Below, in pieces: positions 1-8,346 of a stretch of DNA of 64,000 nucleotides. Both the position numbers and the translations under genes were made by a program. Within the stretch, counting starts at the first letter, position 1; every line of letters starts with the position of its first letter. Location: assembly GCF_900119315.1 (NCBI RefSeq), contig NZ_LT827010.1:7806001-7870000 (forward strand), written 5' to 3'. This DNA comes from Actinoplanes sp. SE50/110 (lineage in GTDB: Bacteria > Actinomycetota > Actinomycetes > Mycobacteriales > Micromonosporaceae). Below the pieces are notes generated by a model. The model worked only from the letters and a program-made list of their open reading frames with translations. It ran no database searches and was not told where the DNA came from.

Positions 1-250
1 CCGGACCCCACAGGGTGGCCCAGCCCAGCCACAGGTCGACCGGCATCCCGCGGTAGGCGCCGTCGGCCGGGGCGAACCGCCACCAGCCGGACGCCGTGGC
101 CACCTCGTGCAGGACGGCGATCCCGAGGGCGGTGGTCAGGAACGCGAGGAATGCACCGGCGCGGTCTTGGCGGCTCGCCTTCGGATACCGCCCGGCCGCG
201 AGCAGGGCCGCGGCGGGCAGCAGCAGCGACGCGTACCGGACGAGGGTCAT
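1..250 (-). CDS. Integral membrane protein, N-terminal part (cut by window edge)
   Basis: The frame opens with ATG at 250 and runs off the left edge, so only the first 83 residues are visible. Hydrophobic stretches near residues 5-20 and 30-50 look like membrane helices. They are followed by a Trp-rich segment (SGWWRF, then VDLWLGWATLWGP). I do not recognise the family. The start overlaps the stop of the upstream SRPBCC gene by 4 bases (ATGA), so the two are probably translationally coupled and share a promoter. Function unknown. Confidence 0.75.
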   Translation of the reverse strand, partial: MTLVRYASLLLPAAALLAAGRYPKASRQDRAGAFLAFLTTALGIAVLHEVATASGWWRFAPADGAYRGMPVDLWLGWATLWGP

Positions 251-1128
251 CGCAGCGACAGCATGTCGAGGAGGTGCTCGGCGCCGGCGTGCATCAGGCC
301 GTCCTGCAGCGGGCCGAAATACCAGCTCGGGTCGAGGCCGCGGCGGTAGTCGACGCGCAGCGTGATCGAGGTGCCGGCCGGGACGGTGTGCCAGGTCAGG
401 GTGGCGTCGCGCATCCCGACCCAGCGGCCGGTGATCGAGGTGTCCTCGATGACGCTCCAGGTGACCCGGGCCGGCCCGGCATCGGTGACCCGGGTGACGA
501 TGTCGCCGCCGGGGCCGTGCGAGCTGCCGTGGTAGACGAAGGTCCAGCGGTCGCCGGGGGCCAGGCCGTCGCCGTGCACGTGCTCGGGCACCGGGACGTC
601 GAGCAGGCGCAGCGGCAGCGAGCGGGTGGCTGTCGGCTGCGGGCCGGCCTCCAGGACGGCGCGGACCTGGTCGGGTGCGAGGGCGACCACGCGGGTGACC
701 TCGACCGACTGGTCCGGGTGGATCCGGAGGTCGCCGCTGGTCCCCTCCGCACTGCCGACCAGCAGGAGGGGCAGCGGCAGCAGCGCATACAGGTGGTTGC
801 CGCGCCGTTTCGACATCCGGACCAGCCCGGTGACGCCGTGCGCGACCAGGTAGACCAGCGGTGCGGCGAGCACCACGCAGATCGCCCCCTCATGCAGCTG
901 CACGGCGCAGACCAGCAGGGCGACCGTGGTGAAGCGGAAGACCGTGCCGTGGGTGGTGCCGGTCGGATACAGCGCCACCAGCACAGCCAGCACGGTCGGA
1001 AAAGCCACGAAGAGCAACGCGCTGTCCTGCCGCCCGGATTGCACGGCGGTGAAGAAGGCCCCCACCCCCAACACCGCGATCAGGCCGACGAACAGGAGGT
1101 TCGCCCTGGTGAAGCGTGAGTCTTCCAT
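247..1128 (-). CDS. Membrane protein with C-terminal SRPBCC (polyketide cyclase/START-like) domain
   Basis: A 293-residue protein. The first ~125 residues hold three or four hydrophobic helices (around 9-28, 35-52, 62-92 and 112-125). The remainder looks like a soluble SRPBCC fold: WTFVYHG, then VTWSVIEDTSITGRWVGM, then TSITLRVDYRRG, ending in an amphipathic helix near LMHAGAEHLLDML. SRPBCC domains bind hydrophobic ligands; the ligand here is unknown. ATG at 1128 is the first gene downstream of two TetR-type dyads at 1164-1214. Its stop overlaps the next membrane gene by 4 bases, suggesting a two-gene regulated operon. Confidence 0.82.
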   Translation of the reverse strand: MEDSRFTRANLLFVGLIAVLGVGAFFTAVQSGRQDSALLFVAFPTVLAVLVALYPTGTTHGTVFRFTTVALLVCAVQLHEGAICVVLAAPLVYLVAHGVTGLVRMSKRRGNHLYALLPLPLLLVGSAEGTSGDLRIHPDQSVEVTRVVALAPDQVRAVLEAGPQPTATRSLPLRLLDVPVPEHVHGDGLAPGDRWTFVYHGSSHGPGGDIVTRVTDAGPARVTWSVIEDTSITGRWVGMRDATLTWHTVPAGTSITLRVDYRRGLDPSWYFGPLQDGLMHAGAEHLLDMLSLR

Positions 1129-1163
1129 GATCTTCCCTTCCCGTTGAGAGCGGCCGCCCCCCG

Positions 1164-1214
1164 TTTGAGCGACCGCTCAAATCGCAGCGTAGACCGTTTT
1201 GAGCGACTGCTCAA
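1164..1214. promoter_or_regulatory. Tandem TetR-type operator dyads upstream of the SRPBCC operon
   Basis: Two inverted repeats of the same design lie in the leader. The first is TTTGAGCG-AC-CGCTCAAA at 1164-1181 (8-bp arms). The second is TTGAGC-GACT-GCTCAA at 1199-1214 (6-bp arms). Their centres are 34 bp apart, about three helical turns. Dyads of this form are typical TetR-family operators. They sit 36-86 bp upstream of the ATG at 1128. No TetR-family gene lies in the window, so the regulator would act in trans or lie beyond the left edge. Confidence 0.6.
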
Positions 1215-1285
1215 CTCCCCGGACTGGCGACTTACGTGATTGCGATGTAAGCATGTAATCACCACAGATTGCCGAGGAGGACGAG

Positions 1286-1819
1286 ATGCGTTTCCGGCCT
1301 ACCGACCCGCCCGCCGCCGACGACGCCGCCGCCTGGATCACCGGCGCCGTCCCGGACGGCTGGTTCACCGAGCCGCCCGAGGTCGTCACCGACCGCGACG
1401 AGATCATCATCTGGGGCCGGCTGCCCGAGCCGGACCTGCCGGCCGAGGCCACCGACGCCGACCGCGCCGCCGCCCTCGCCGGACGGATCACCCAGTTCCG
1501 GGAGAACACCCGCGACGACCGAATCCGGGTCGCCCGCCAGGTCGAGCACCGCTACCAGCGCAAGGTCGCCTGGGGCGTCCGCTGCGGCAGCGCCGACGAG
1601 CTCTGGACGCACCTGTCCGCGCCGGTGATGACCCGGCTGCGCCAACCCGAGCGCCAGGTCCTGGACACGCTCGTCGACGCCGGCGTGGCCCGCTCCCGCT
1701 CGGACGCGCTGGCCTGGTGCGTCCGGCTGGTCGGCGAGCACACCGAGGAGTGGCTGGCCGGCCTGCGCGACGCCATGACCAAGGTCGACGAGTTGCGGAA
1801 ACAGGGCCCACTAAGCTGA
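1286..1819 (+). CDS. Conserved actinobacterial protein of unknown function
   Basis: A 177-residue soluble, acidic protein with ATG at 1286 behind a good AGGAGG (spacing about 6). The first half has a WFTEPPEV...DEIIIWG strand pattern. The C-terminal half (QPERQVLDTLVDAG, RSRSDALAWCVRLVGEH, EEWLAGLRDAM) is helical and reads like a ribbon-helix-helix-type 'VARSRSDALAW' segment. I recall similar proteins widely in actinobacteria but know no function. A DNA-binding or antitoxin-like role is only a guess. The HipA-like gene starts 4 bases after its stop, so the three genes to 2911 may be one transcript. Confidence 0.8.
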   Translation: MRFRPTDPPAADDAAAWITGAVPDGWFTEPPEVVTDRDEIIIWGRLPEPDLPAEATDADRAAALAGRITQFRENTRDDRIRVARQVEHRYQRKVAWGVRCGSADELWTHLSAPVMTRLRQPERQVLDTLVDAGVARSRSDALAWCVRLVGEHTEEWLAGLRDAMTKVDELRKQGPLS

Positions 1820-1823
1820 CCCG

Positions 1824-2546
1824 GTGCTACGTGAGGTCACCGCGATCAGGTATGTGACGCCCCTGAGAGAGGGCGGTTCGCTGCCCGGCGTCGTCGAGGC
1901 CGACGACCTCGGGACGTACGTGGTGAAGTTCCGCGGCGCCGGGCAGGGACCGAAAGCGCTGGTGGCCGAGGTGATCGCCGGTGAGCTGGCGCGCCGCCTC
2001 GGCCTGCCGGTGCCGGAGCTGGCCCGCGTCGAGCTGGACCCGGTGGTCGCCCGGGCCGAGCCGGACGAGGAGGTCCAGGAGCTGATCAAGGCGAGCGCCG
2101 GCGGCAACCTGGGGATGGACTTCCTGCCCGGCGCGCTCGGCTACGACCCGAACGCGCACCCGGTCGAGGCCGGGCTGGCCAGCCGGGTGCTGGCCTTCGA
2201 CGCGTACGTGGAGAACGTCGACCGCAGCTGGCGCAACCCGAACCTGCTGATCTGGCACGGCGGCCTGTGGCTGATCGACCACGGCGCCACCCTGTACTTC
2301 CACCACGACTGGGCGCGGGCCGAGGCGGTGGTGCACCGCCCCTACCGGTGGGAGGACCACGTGCTCAAGCCGTACGCCACCGCGCTGGCCACCGAGGGCC
2401 CGGCGCTGGCCGCCCGGCTCACCCGCGACCTGCTGGCCGAGGTGGTCGCCCTGGTCCCGCAGGACTGGCTGGACGACGGCGACCGCGAAGCCTACCTCGA
2501 CCACCTCGCGCGCCGCGCCGAGCGTCCGGAGGCCTGGCTGCCATGA
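1824..2546 (+). CDS. HipA-like kinase-fold protein (HipA_2 family)
   Basis: A 240-residue protein with GTG start at 1824. N-terminal TYVVKFRGAGQGPKALVAEVIAGELARRLGLPVPE resembles the nucleotide-binding lobe of the HipA fold, here spread over about residues 32-68. NVDRSWRNPN (near residue 134) and LWLIDHG (near 151) fit the catalytic loop and DxG-like metal site. At 240 residues it is much shorter than the ~440-residue HipA toxins and lacks their N-terminal domain. It overlaps the DUF3037 gene by 4 bases (ATGA). The HipA_2/DUF3037 pair recurs in many bacteria. A kinase role is inferred from the fold, not shown. Confidence 0.85.
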   Translation: MLREVTAIRYVTPLREGGSLPGVVEADDLGTYVVKFRGAGQGPKALVAEVIAGELARRLGLPVPELARVELDPVVARAEPDEEVQELIKASAGGNLGMDFLPGALGYDPNAHPVEAGLASRVLAFDAYVENVDRSWRNPNLLIWHGGLWLIDHGATLYFHHDWARAEAVVHRPYRWEDHVLKPYATALATEGPALAARLTRDLLAEVVALVPQDWLDDGDREAYLDHLARRAERPEAWLP

Positions 2547-2911
2547 GGATCCCCTACGAGTACGCGGTGATCCAGGCCGTGCCGCGGGTCGAGCGCGGTG
2601 AGCTGATCAACGTCGGGGTGCTGCTCTACTGCCAGCGCCACGACTTCCTCTCGGCCCGCACCCACCTGACCGAGTCCCGGCTGCTGGCCCTCGACCCGTC
2701 CGCCGACGTGCCCGCCGTCCGCGCCGCCCTGGACTCCTGGGAGGCCACCTGCCGGGGCGGCGGCGCCTCGGCCGGGATGCGGCTCGGCGAGCGGTTCCGC
2801 TGGCTGGTCGCCCCGCGCAGCACCATCCTGCGGGCCGGGCCGGTCCACATGGGCCTCACCGTGGAACCGGCCGCCGAGCTGGAGCGACTCGTCGGGCTAC
2901 TGGTGCACTGA
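2543..2911 (+). CDS. DUF3037 family protein, partner of the HipA-like gene
   Basis: A 122-residue protein with the recognisable DUF3037 opening YEYAVIQAVPRVERGELINVGV. A middle segment contains ESRLLALDPSADVPAV, followed by RLGERFRWLVAPRSTIL. ATG at 2543 lies within the stop of the HipA-like gene, so synthesis is probably coupled. The family has no assigned biochemical function, and its persistent pairing with HipA_2 kinases suggests a joint role. Its 3' end overlaps the convergent transglutaminase-like gene by 15 bp. Confidence 0.88.
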   Translation: MRIPYEYAVIQAVPRVERGELINVGVLLYCQRHDFLSARTHLTESRLLALDPSADVPAVRAALDSWEATCRGGGASAGMRLGERFRWLVAPRSTILRAGPVHMGLTVEPAAELERLVGLLVH

Positions 2912-3778
2912 GGTCAGGGTGACCGGGTAACGGGCGCCGCGGGGCGAGACGCAGAAGACGGTTCCGCCCGGATGCAGCCGGGGGTCATCGACGTACCGCG
3001 CAGTCAGTTCCTTCTCCGCTCGGTCGTCTCCCGCATCGGCGTCCAGCAGCAGCGCGGCGATCTCGTCCAGGTGGGTGAGATCGGCGGGCAACGCCGCGGG
3101 CAGCAGCGCCCACTCCCGGTCGGCAAACGGGATCGCCTCGCCGAACAGGTCCCAGAGCAGCAGCTCGTCGCCCTGCCGGTGGGCCAGTTCGAGCATCAGA
3201 TAGTGCAGGATCATCCACGGCCCGCCGATCGGGACACCGAAACCCACCCCGTACGTCCCGGGGTCGATCTCGCCGCGCCGCATCGCCCGCCAGGCCTGGG
3301 CGGCGGTGTGCAGACCGGCCGGGCCGAGCTCGACCTCGGGAATGCCGAGGCCGGGATCCATGGCGATCCACCGCTCGCCGTCGTGGTATTCGGTGACGAC
3401 GTGGTCGACGTGGTAATCCGGTTCGAGATATCCGGCGAACCCGATCCGGCTCCGCGCCGGGATCCGGTGCGCCCGCAGCGCCGCCACGGTCAGCAGCGCG
3501 CTGTCCCGGCAGCAGCCGGTCAGCCGCTGCTGCAGCGGCCGGTCGGCGTCCAGCGGCGCGCCACCGAACCGCTCCTCGTCCAGGTCGAGCATCCGGCTCA
3601 CCCACCGGGTGTCGATGTCGGTGAGCCGCTCCGGCGGGAAGTCGATGCCGGAGGCGCGGTAGTGCACGGTCAGGTTGCGCACCACGGCCCCGATCGCGTC
3701 GGCGTCGGCGGGCAGCGCGGCGAGCCGCTCGCGGTGCCGGCCCGGGTCGGAGAATCGAGTCTGTCGTGTCCAGTCCAT
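2897..3778 (-). CDS. Transglutaminase-like superfamily protein
   Basis: A 293-residue soluble protein. The core carries the papain-like triad in order: Cys in LTGCCRDSALL (about residue 93), His in YHVDHVVTEY, and Asp in WIAMDPG. These match bacterial transglutaminase-like proteases and cyclases. No signal peptide is visible. ATG at 3778 is chosen because it starts the globular domain (DWTRQTRF); an open extension further upstream runs through the ligase promoter and is unlikely to be coding. It is divergent from ligC and convergent with the DUF3037 gene (15-bp 3' overlap). Substrate unknown. Confidence 0.87.
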   Translation of the reverse strand: MDWTRQTRFSDPGRHRERLAALPADADAIGAVVRNLTVHYRASGIDFPPERLTDIDTRWVSRMLDLDEERFGGAPLDADRPLQQRLTGCCRDSALLTVAALRAHRIPARSRIGFAGYLEPDYHVDHVVTEYHDGERWIAMDPGLGIPEVELGPAGLHTAAQAWRAMRRGEIDPGTYGVGFGVPIGGPWMILHYLMLELAHRQGDELLLWDLFGEAIPFADREWALLPAALPADLTHLDEIAALLLDADAGDDRAEKELTARYVDDPRLHPGGTVFCVSPRGARYPVTLTSVHQ

Positions 3779-3853
3779 GCGATCGATAGTGGAGTCTCTC
3801 CCCGTGGCAGGGTAAAGGCTTCCCCCGACGAGAATTCCGGGCAGACTGAGCGG

Positions 3854-4921
3854 ATGCAGCTGCCGATCCAGCATCCGGTCAAGCCGATGCTCGCCAAGCC
3901 CGTTCCGGAGATCCCGCCCGGCCTGATCTACGAGCCCAAGTGGGACGGCTTCCGGTCGATCATCTTCCGGGACGGCGACGAGGTGGAGATCGGCAGCCGC
4001 AACGAGAAACCGATGACCCGGTACTTCCCCGAGGTCGTCGAGGCGGTCCTGGCCAACTTCCCGGAGCGGGCGGTGATCGACGGCGAGGTGATCGTCGCCG
4101 ACACCGGTCGCAACACCCTCGACTTCGAGGCACTGCAGCAGCGGATCCACCCCGCCGCCAGCCGGGTCAAGCTGCTCTCGGAGCAGACCCCGGCCAGCTT
4201 CGTCGCCTTCGACCTGCTGGCGCTCGGCGACGAGGACCTCACCGAGCTGCCCTTCGAGCAGCGGCGGGAACGCTTGCGGCAGGCGTTGGGCCAGGCCGAG
4301 GCGCCGGTGTACGTCACGCCGGCCACCGATGACACCGACACCGCGCGCCGGTGGTTCGAGGAGTTCGAGGGCGCCGGGCTGGACGGGCTGATCGCCAAGG
4401 GACGGGAGCTCACCTACCAGCCCGACAAGCGGGTCATGTTCAAGATCAAGCACAAGCGGACCGCGGACTGCGTGGTCGCCGGGTACCGGGTGCACAAGTC
4501 GGCGGAGAACCGGATCGGCTCGCTGCTGCTCGGCCTCTACGACGAGCGCGGCGTGCTGGCCTCGGTCGGGGTCATCGGCTCGTTCCCGATGAAGGTCCGC
4601 GAGGAGCTGTTCGACCAGATGCAGCCGCTGGTCACCGGCTTCGACGGGCACCCCTGGGACTGGGCCGCCCACCAGCAGGGCGAACGCACCCCGCGCAAGA
4701 ACGAGGTGAGCCGGTGGAACGCCGGCAAGGACCTGTCGTTCGTCCCGCTGCGCCCGGAACGGGTCGTCGAGGTCCGCTACGACTACATGGAGGGCGTCCG
4801 GTTCCGGCACACCGCGCAGTTCGAGCGCTGGCGGCCCGACCGGGAGCCCCGCACCTGCACGTACGAGCAGTTGGAGCGCCCCGTCCGGTTCGATCTCGCC
4901 GAGGTTCTCACCAGCCGCTGA
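3854..4921 (+). CDS. ligC: ATP-dependent DNA ligase, LigC type
   Basis: Seals nicked DNA via a lysine-AMP intermediate. At 355 residues it matches the stand-alone actinobacterial LigC size. Motif I is KWDGFR with the adenylated lysine at residue 29. Motif III is around FVAFDLLAL, motif IV around LDGLIAKG, and motif V includes KIKHKR. A C-terminal OB-fold region follows (VGVIGSFPMK to VEVRYDYMEGVRF). In mycobacteria LigC sits beside a primase-polymerase (Prim-PolC). A homologue of that partner lies 5 kb downstream on the other strand (9866-10891), which fits a role in gap-filling repair. Confidence 0.94.
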   Translation: MQLPIQHPVKPMLAKPVPEIPPGLIYEPKWDGFRSIIFRDGDEVEIGSRNEKPMTRYFPEVVEAVLANFPERAVIDGEVIVADTGRNTLDFEALQQRIHPAASRVKLLSEQTPASFVAFDLLALGDEDLTELPFEQRRERLRQALGQAEAPVYVTPATDDTDTARRWFEEFEGAGLDGLIAKGRELTYQPDKRVMFKIKHKRTADCVVAGYRVHKSAENRIGSLLLGLYDERGVLASVGVIGSFPMKVREELFDQMQPLVTGFDGHPWDWAAHQQGERTPRKNEVSRWNAGKDLSFVPLRPERVVEVRYDYMEGVRFRHTAQFERWRPDREPRTCTYEQLERPVRFDLAEVLTSR

Positions 4922-4956
4922 GCGGGACTGTCAGACGGACCGGCTAGGGTGGCGCC

Positions 4957-6522
4957 GTGCCTCGTCGCTCACGTTCGGTCCTCGCACTCCTCGCCGTGCT
5001 GGTCATGACCGCCGGTGGTTGCACACTGCCGGCGTTCGCGCCGGAGGGTTCCACCGACCCGGCCACGCCGGGCGGCGGCGCATCGGCCGCCGCGGCCGGC
5101 GGCACCGCGCAGTGGAAACCGTGTCCCGACGTGCCGACGAAACTCGTCGGCCGGGGCGCCGCCGGGGTCAACTACGACTGCGCCACCGTCGCGGTCCCCC
5201 GCGACTGGGCGAAACCGGACTCCGGTCAGACGTACGACCTGGCCATGATCCGGATCCGCGCCAAGTCGCAGAAAGACCGGATCGGCTCGCTGCTGGTCAA
5301 CCCGGGCGGTCCCGGTGGCTCCGGCGTCGACCTCGCCGTCTACCTGTCGTTCGGGCCCGGTTTCAACGGCCTGCCCACGGAGATCACCGACAGGTTCGAC
5401 ATCGTCGGCTTCGACCCGCGCGGGGTGAGCCGGTCCAGCCCGCTCAAATGCATCCCGGACGCCGAGCAGGACGCCAGCTTCGGCTCCGACCCCGACCCGG
5501 TCAGCCAGGCCGAGTTCGACCAGGTCACGGCGCTGAACAAGAAGATCGCCGATGGCTGCGGCCAGAAATACGGCGACCAGCTGGCGAACTTCTCCACCGA
5601 GCAGGCCGCCCACGACATGGACGCGCTGCGCGCCGCGGTCGGCGACCCGAAACTCACCTACCTGGGCTTCTCCTACGGCACGCTGCTCGGCGCGACCTAC
5701 GCCCAGCTGTTCCCACAGAACGTCCGGGCCCTGGTCCTCGACGGCGCGGTCGACGCCACCGAGGATTACGTGACCAGCTCGGAAACCCAGGCCAAGGGAT
5801 TCGAGCGGGCCTTCGGCAACTTCACCAAGTGGTGCCAGGCGACCCCGGCGAAATGCCCGATCTCCGCCGACCCGCGCGGCGCGGTCACCGCCGCCATGGC
5901 GAATGCGGAGAAGTCCCCGGTCAAATACCGCGACGGCCGCAGCGCCACCGCCGGGTGGATCTTCGTCGGGGTGATTTCCTCGCTCTACACCGAAACCGGC
6001 TGGACCAGCCTCGCCGACGCCATCCGCGACCTCGGCCGCGGCGACGCCAAGGGCATCCTGGACCTGGCCGACCAGTACGCCGAGCGCAAGGCCGATGGCT
6101 CGTACTCCAACCTGTTCGACGCTAACCTGGCCGTCAACTGCTCCGACACCGAGGGCGCACCCACCGTCGACCAGGTCCGCAAATACCAGTCCGAGTGGCG
6201 CAAGAAATACCCGATGTTCGGCGCCCCGATCGCCATCGGCATGCTCCCCTGCACCTACTGGCCCGGCAAACGCGACCCGTACCCGACCGGGGCCGCCAAG
6301 GGCGCCCCGCCCATCGTCGTCGTCGGCACCACCGGCGACCCGGCCACGCCGTACGAGAACACCGCCCACCTGGCCGCCATGCTGGGCACCGGGCACGTGC
6401 TCACCTGGGAGGGCGAGGGCCACACCGCGTATCCGTCGACGCCCTGCATCACCAGCGCGGTCGACGGCTACCTGCTGAACCTGACCGTGCCCAAGGAGGG
6501 GTTGCGCTGCCCGGCCAAGTGA
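4957..6522 (+). CDS. Lipoprotein alpha/beta-hydrolase, tripeptidyl aminopeptidase (SlpD/SlpE, TAP) type
   Basis: A 521-residue exported hydrolase. The signal peptide RRSRSVLALLAVLVM ends in a TAGGC lipobox (Cys about residue 22), so it should be a membrane-anchored lipoprotein. The oxyanion region is NPGGPGGSG, the nucleophile is Ser in GFSYGTLLG, Asp is in GTTGDPATPYE and His in GEGHTAYPS. This order and the C-terminal TAP-like domain match secreted actinomycete tripeptidyl aminopeptidases that trim peptides outside the cell. GTG at 4957 is the start that gives the signal peptide. Confidence 0.92.
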   Translation: MPRRSRSVLALLAVLVMTAGGCTLPAFAPEGSTDPATPGGGASAAAAGGTAQWKPCPDVPTKLVGRGAAGVNYDCATVAVPRDWAKPDSGQTYDLAMIRIRAKSQKDRIGSLLVNPGGPGGSGVDLAVYLSFGPGFNGLPTEITDRFDIVGFDPRGVSRSSPLKCIPDAEQDASFGSDPDPVSQAEFDQVTALNKKIADGCGQKYGDQLANFSTEQAAHDMDALRAAVGDPKLTYLGFSYGTLLGATYAQLFPQNVRALVLDGAVDATEDYVTSSETQAKGFERAFGNFTKWCQATPAKCPISADPRGAVTAAMANAEKSPVKYRDGRSATAGWIFVGVISSLYTETGWTSLADAIRDLGRGDAKGILDLADQYAERKADGSYSNLFDANLAVNCSDTEGAPTVDQVRKYQSEWRKKYPMFGAPIAIGMLPCTYWPGKRDPYPTGAAKGAPPIVVVGTTGDPATPYENTAHLAAMLGTGHVLTWEGEGHTAYPSTPCITSAVDGYLLNLTVPKEGLRCPAK

Positions 6523-6699
6523 CCTGGGGGCACGTCGGCGCTGCCTGGGGGGCGGTCGCAGCGATCCGCTGACCGGCGACCCTTGGCGGCCGGCTTCGCC
6601 GTCCGCTGAAGGCTCCCGAGGATCTGCTGACGGGGTTTCGCTGTTCGCGGACGCTTTCTGTGCGCTGGCCGCCGCCCGACGGCCGGATCCTGCCGGTAG

Positions 6700-7025
6700 T
6701 GGACGCCTCCTGACCGTCGGATTCCGCCGGCCGCCGATACTTGGTGTCCGCTGTCGGCTGACCGCCCCCGACGGCCGGTATCCGCCGGCTGCCGACGTCC
6801 GCTGTCCGCTGTCCGCTGTCGGCTGACCGCCCCCGATGGCCGGTATCCGCCGGCTGCCGACGCTCGCTGTCCGCTGTCCGCCGATCGCCGCCGACGGCCG
6901 GTATACGCCGGCTGCTGACGCTTGCTGTCCGCCGATCGCCGCCGACGGCCGGTATCCGCCGGCTGCTGACGCTTGCTGTCCGCCGATCGCCGCCGACGGC
7001 CGGTTTCCGCCGGTCGTCGATGCTT
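6700..7025. repeat. GC-rich tandem array, 51-bp period with heptamer expansions
   Basis: The core GACGGCCGGTA (one variant GATGGCCGGTA; the last copy ends GGTTT) recurs at 6770, 6835, 6893, 6944 and 6995. Spacings are 65, 58, 51 and 51. The two longer units differ from 51 by 14 and 7 bases, matching extra copies of the heptamer GTCCGCT. The array is therefore a minisatellite with a nested 7-bp repeat. More diverged units extend left to about 6700. Confidence 0.8.
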
Positions 7026-7279
7026 CCGGTCCGCTTACTGCCGATGCGACCGGACTACCGCTCTTCGCTGACATCGCTCGACGACGAGTTCCCGTTCTCG
7101 CTAATGCCGGGCTGAAGGGCCGTAGTCTCGACCAGCGGCAGCCCCACTCGCGGGCCCGTCGGGCTGAGCCGCGCCTGCGGGCAGACGACGGCCGACGTAG
7201 GGGCGACGGTCAACCGTGCGAGCCCCATCCACCCGGTGGGCGGCGAGACCCAGGTTGGCGCAGCCTATGACAGCTCAGT

Positions 7280-7487
7280 CCTAGGAGCCTTCAGTCCTAG
7301 GGCAGCCCAGTCCTAGGGCAGCCCACACCCACCTTCACGGGGTGCTGACCGTCGGCTCGTTCCACCACTCCTAGAGCAGCCCACTCCTAGGGCAGCCCAG
7401 TCCTAGGGTGGTCCCGTCCTAGGATCGCCCAGTCCTAGGGTGGGGCCGTCCTAGGGTGGGGCCGTCCTAGGGTGGGCCCGTCCTAGG
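7280..7487. repeat. Phased CCTAGG array, exact 16-bp period
   Basis: CCTAGG begins at 7280, 7296, 7312, then 7370 (as CCTAGA), 7386, 7402, 7418, 7434, 7450, 7466 and 7482. Every step inside each block is exactly 16 bp; a 58-bp step separates the blocks. The unit is TCCTAGGGYRG followed by a variable GC-rich filler (for example GCCCAG or GGGCCG). Two more cores lie at 7737 and 7752 just before the GNAT gene. The core is palindromic and contains CTAG, a tetramer generally scarce in bacterial genomes. Confidence 0.85.
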
Positions 7488-7790
7488 ACATCTCAGCCTC
7501 AAGACAGGGCTCACCCGAAGCAGGCGAGCCATCGCGCGGCGGCGCCGCGTACACCCGAAGGTCCACACATTCGGTGCCACACCCGCCGCCTTCGGAGCAC
7601 GCCCCCACGCAGCGAATTTCACGGTCGTCAGGCAGCACGCCCCAAGCAGCGGAAGCTCGGGGTCCAGCCGCCTGACGTAGCGCGCGTTCGACGCAGTTGT
7701 GGCAGGTAGGGCAGTTTGGTCCCGGGGTTGCCGGATCCTAGGGTGGTCCAGCCTAGGAACGCTGGATAGGCGGCTGGGAGACTGGTGATC

Positions 7791-8246
7791 ATGGAGTTTC
7801 GGGTTGCTGGTCGTGAAGATGTTCCTGCCGTACTCGCTCTGCTCGCGGACGATGAGATCAGTCGCGGTCGTGGGTTCGGCGAGGTTCCGGCGGAGATCGG
7901 GGCGGCCCTCTGGGCGGCGTTTGAGGCGATCGCCGCGGATCCGCACAACGAGTTGATCGTCGGGGTCCAGGATGGGGTGGTGGCCGGCACCTGCCAGCTC
8001 ACCTACCTGCCGGGGCTGAGCCGGGGCGGTGCCTGGCGGATGCAGATCGAGGCGGTCCGGATCCGTGCCGACCTGCGCGGCGGCGGCCACGGCGCGGCCA
8101 TGATGCGCTGGGCGATCGCCCGGGCCGAGGAACGCGGCTGCGCAATGGTTCAGCTCACGTCGGACAACAAGCGGGTGGCCGCGCACCGCTTCTACGAACG
8201 GCTCGGCTTCACCGCCTCGCATGTCGGCATGAAACTCATACTCTGA
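7791..8246 (+). CDS. GNAT family N-acetyltransferase
   Basis: A 151-residue single-domain acetyltransferase. The acetyl-CoA loop region is IRADLRGGGHGAAMMRWAIARAEE, followed by QLTSDNKRVAAHRFYERLGFTAS, a typical GNAT C-terminal segment. The start is set at ATG 7791 because GGAG at 7777-7780 is about 10 bases away; GTG 7785 would leave only 4 bases. Substrate unknown. It sits alone between the CCTAGG array and a hairpin plus T-run at 8347-8390. Confidence 0.88.
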   Translation: MEFRVAGREDVPAVLALLADDEISRGRGFGEVPAEIGAALWAAFEAIAADPHNELIVGVQDGVVAGTCQLTYLPGLSRGGAWRMQIEAVRIRADLRGGGHGAAMMRWAIARAEERGCAMVQLTSDNKRVAAHRFYERLGFTASHVGMKLIL

Positions 8247-8346
8247 AACTCGCGTCGACTGAACCGACGCCGAAGGCCACCACTGGTCGCACCAGACCAC
8301 CATTCCGCGGCGACGGCGGGGCCGCATATTCGTCGGCCACCCAGCA

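Larger units (their letters stand above)
6523..7790. other. Long repeat-rich gap without a convincing gene
   Basis: About 1.27 kb between the peptidase and the GNAT gene. It holds a 51-bp-period tandem array (about 6700-7025) and the 16-bp CCTAGG array (7280-7487) with two further CCTAGG sites at 7737 and 7752. Frames stay open on both strands because 51 is a multiple of three. None has a ribosome-binding site or family resemblance, so I treat the region as non-coding. The 7500-7730 part shows nothing recognisable. Confidence 0.6.

Noticed and set aside
2897..4810. 637-residue fusion of the transglutaminase-like protein with an N-terminal extension
   Set aside because: The extension is antisense to ligC and crosses its promoter; the real domain starts at ATG 3778.
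6836..7270. 144-residue frame in the repeat-rich gap (repeats of PPIAADGRYPPAADACC type)
   Set aside because: It is a translation of the 51-bp repeat; no start signal, and the 7-base heptamer insertions shift the frame between units.
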